Part shown: positions 62,910 through 64,000 of the stretch, piece after piece
Numbering within the stretch: the first letter of the stretch is position 1
How the letters are laid out: every line of letters starts with the position of its first letter
Notes under the pieces: generated by a model
The model's database searches: none
What the model saw: the letters and a program-made list of their open reading frames with translations, nothing else
Told to the model about the DNA's origin: nothing
Program-made: the position numbers and the translations under genes
Assembly: GCA_964503895.1 (NCBI GenBank)
Contig: CAZDCF010000007.1
Location: 1-64,000 of the forward strand
Length of the DNA: 64,000 nucleotides
Direction: 5' to 3'
Source of the DNA: Nitronereus sp964503895
Lineage (GTDB): Bacteria; Nitrospirota; Nitrospiria; Nitrospirales; UBA8639

Positions 62910-64000
62910 ATGACTACCCCTTCGAAAACAACTTATCCTGCCGGGTCACGCTGGTGGTTTTTTCTTACGGCTTTTACCACGGGCGGCGTGGTCATGGCCT
63001 TGGAAATTCTCGGCAGCCGATTATTGGCACCCGTCTTTGGCACCTCTCTCTTTGTATGGGGGGCCTTGATTGGAGTGGTCTTGGCTGCCATGAGTACAGG
63101 GTATGCCACGGGAGGGTGGCTAGCTGACCGGCGTTCCCCGGGCTTAGTCTTGACCATTCTTCTTCTGGGATCAGGTGTGTGGACCCTCATACTGGCGGGC
63201 ATTGGACAACCCGCAGTCTTTAAGGTTTCCCAATGGACCGCTGACCCACGTCTGGGTCCCTGTTTAGCCGCAAGTGTGCTCCTGGCTGTACCAGCTTTTT
63301 GTTTGAGCGGAGTTCTTCCAGCCTTGCTGCGTTTAGCTATCGCAGATATGAGTCATCTTGGCCGTCATACAGGAGGCATGATTGCCGTTTCGACAATCGG
63401 CAGCTTAGTTGGCACATGGGGCACCTCATTCTTTCTACTCACATGGATGGGTAGTCTCAAACTTGTTGGGGCACTCGGTGTCATCTTGGTAGTGCTTGGA
63501 TTCCTTTGGCTCCTGTGGTCTGGTCGAGCCAAAGCTTTGGTCGTTATACCGATTTTAGGTAGTATCTGGTTCGCGATTTGGTTTGGTTTCCATCCTATTC
63601 TTATTCAACCTCCTGCAATCTACCAAGAAGATAGTCCATATCAACAGGTGCGGGTTCGGGACGAAAAGGGTTTACGATTCCTGGTTCTCGATAATACGTT
63701 TCACGCCATTATGTGGCAGCCAGACCCCATTAGGCTGGCCTTACCCTACAGTCAAATTATGATGGCCGCGCTGGGCCTCCACCCAGATCCACAGAAAGGT
63801 TTAATACTGGGACACGGGGGCGGATCCCTGGCCAAATGGTTACAGAAATTTTGGCCTACACTAGAAATGGACGTTGTCGAAATGGACCCGTCAGTGGTGA
63901 AGGCGGCTGAAGAATTTTTTGAATATACGCCAGGCGATAAGCATCACATTTTTGTTCAAGATGCACGAGTATTCTTGCGGCACACGGAAAAACGGTACGA
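62910..64000 (+). CDS. membrane-fused spermidine synthase-like protein, 3' partial
   Basis: The frame starts at ATG 62910 and is open to the window end (363 codons visible). The N-terminal half has about six membrane helices, beginning with FFLTAFTTGGVVMALEILGS and the GTSLFVWGALIGVVL segment typical of fused-MFS/spermidine synthases. The soluble half starts near 240 (VRVRDEKGLRFLVLDN) and has the nucleotide-like GHGGGSLAKWL and the acidic MDVVEMDPSVVKAA of an aminopropyltransferase. True substrate is unknown in this family. The C-terminal catalytic residues lie beyond the window. Confidence 0.85.
   Translation, partial: MTTPSKTTYPAGSRWWFFLTAFTTGGVVMALEILGSRLLAPVFGTSLFVWGALIGVVLAAMSTGYATGGWLADRRSPGLVLTILLLGSGVWTLILAGIGQPAVFKVSQWTADPRLGPCLAASVLLAVPAFCLSGVLPALLRLAIADMSHLGRHTGGMIAVSTIGSLVGTWGTSFFLLTWMGSLKLVGALGVILVVLGFLWLLWSGRAKALVVIPILGSIWFAIWFGFHPILIQPPAIYQEDSPYQQVRVRDEKGLRFLVLDNTFHAIMWQPDPIRLALPYSQIMMAALGLHPDPQKGLILGHGGGSLAKWLQKFWPTLEMDVVEMDPSVVKAAEEFFEYTPGDKHHIFVQDARVFLRHTEKRY

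Noticed and set aside
1..64000. CRISPR array, prophage or integrative element
   Set aside because: No regularly spaced direct repeats, no phage structural, integrase or transposase genes, and the tRNA genes show no flanking duplicated ends.

Overview
This window looks like a chromosomal housekeeping segment of a Gram-negative bacterium in the Nitrospirota, probably Nitrospira-like. The indications are envelope genes with lipoprotein signals and an RND efflux pump, several small conserved-looking proteins without a recognisable family, and two intergenic elements resembling the interspersed repeats I associate with Nitrospira genomes. Base composition by eye is below 50% GC, lower than many described Nitrospira, so the taxon is inference only. 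No prophage, CRISPR array or complete insertion sequence was seen.

Layout. 1-9.4 kb: end of a leucyl aminopeptidase, NagZ, small unknown proteins (one with tandem desulforedoxin-like metal sites), a C26 glutamine amidotransferase-like hydrolase, a long TatA, a HEAT-repeat lipoprotein and a CPA2 cation/proton antiporter. 9.6-12 kb: leuC-leuD. 12.4-19.8 kb: cell-shape operon mreB-mreC-mreD-mrdA-rodA followed by RNase G; the gaps before mrdA, rodA and rng each hold a small open frame that overlaps the next start codon. 20-25.9 kb: topA, then tRNA-Leu-tig-clpP-clpX on the other strand. 27.4-30.7 kb: tRNA-Ser, SRP RNA, dnaX, ybaB, recR, a common bacterial order.

30.7-41 kb: unknown proteins, a ChaN-type lipoprotein, a CDGSH iron-sulfur protein with a frameshift, the tesA/ybbA/ybbP group, a CopD-like protein and prfC. 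41-47.7 kb: a four-gene efflux operon, TetR-adaptor-RND pump-TolC. 47.8-50.3 kb: a DUF502 protein, a pterin dehydratase and tmRNA with its terminator.

50.4-58.1 kb: an assimilatory sulfate operon reading leftward: a cysteine-free Rrf2 regulator, a siroheme sulfite reductase fused to a helical domain and TusA, an APS-type reductase (CysH), a TrpD2-like protein, CysD, and CysN fused to a degenerate APS-kinase domain. Together they should take sulfate to APS, sulfite and sulfide. 58.1-64 kb: pdxB, a peroxiredoxin with a lysine-rich tail, murJ, a TerB-like protein and the start of a spermidine-synthase-like membrane protein that runs off the end.

The least ordinary signals are the small coupled frames in the cell-shape operon, the sulfite reductase with cysteine clusters in both halves and a TusA tail, the match between an APS-type CysH and a decayed APS-kinase domain, the palindromic operator at the Rrf2 promoter, and two small genes broken at homopolymers.
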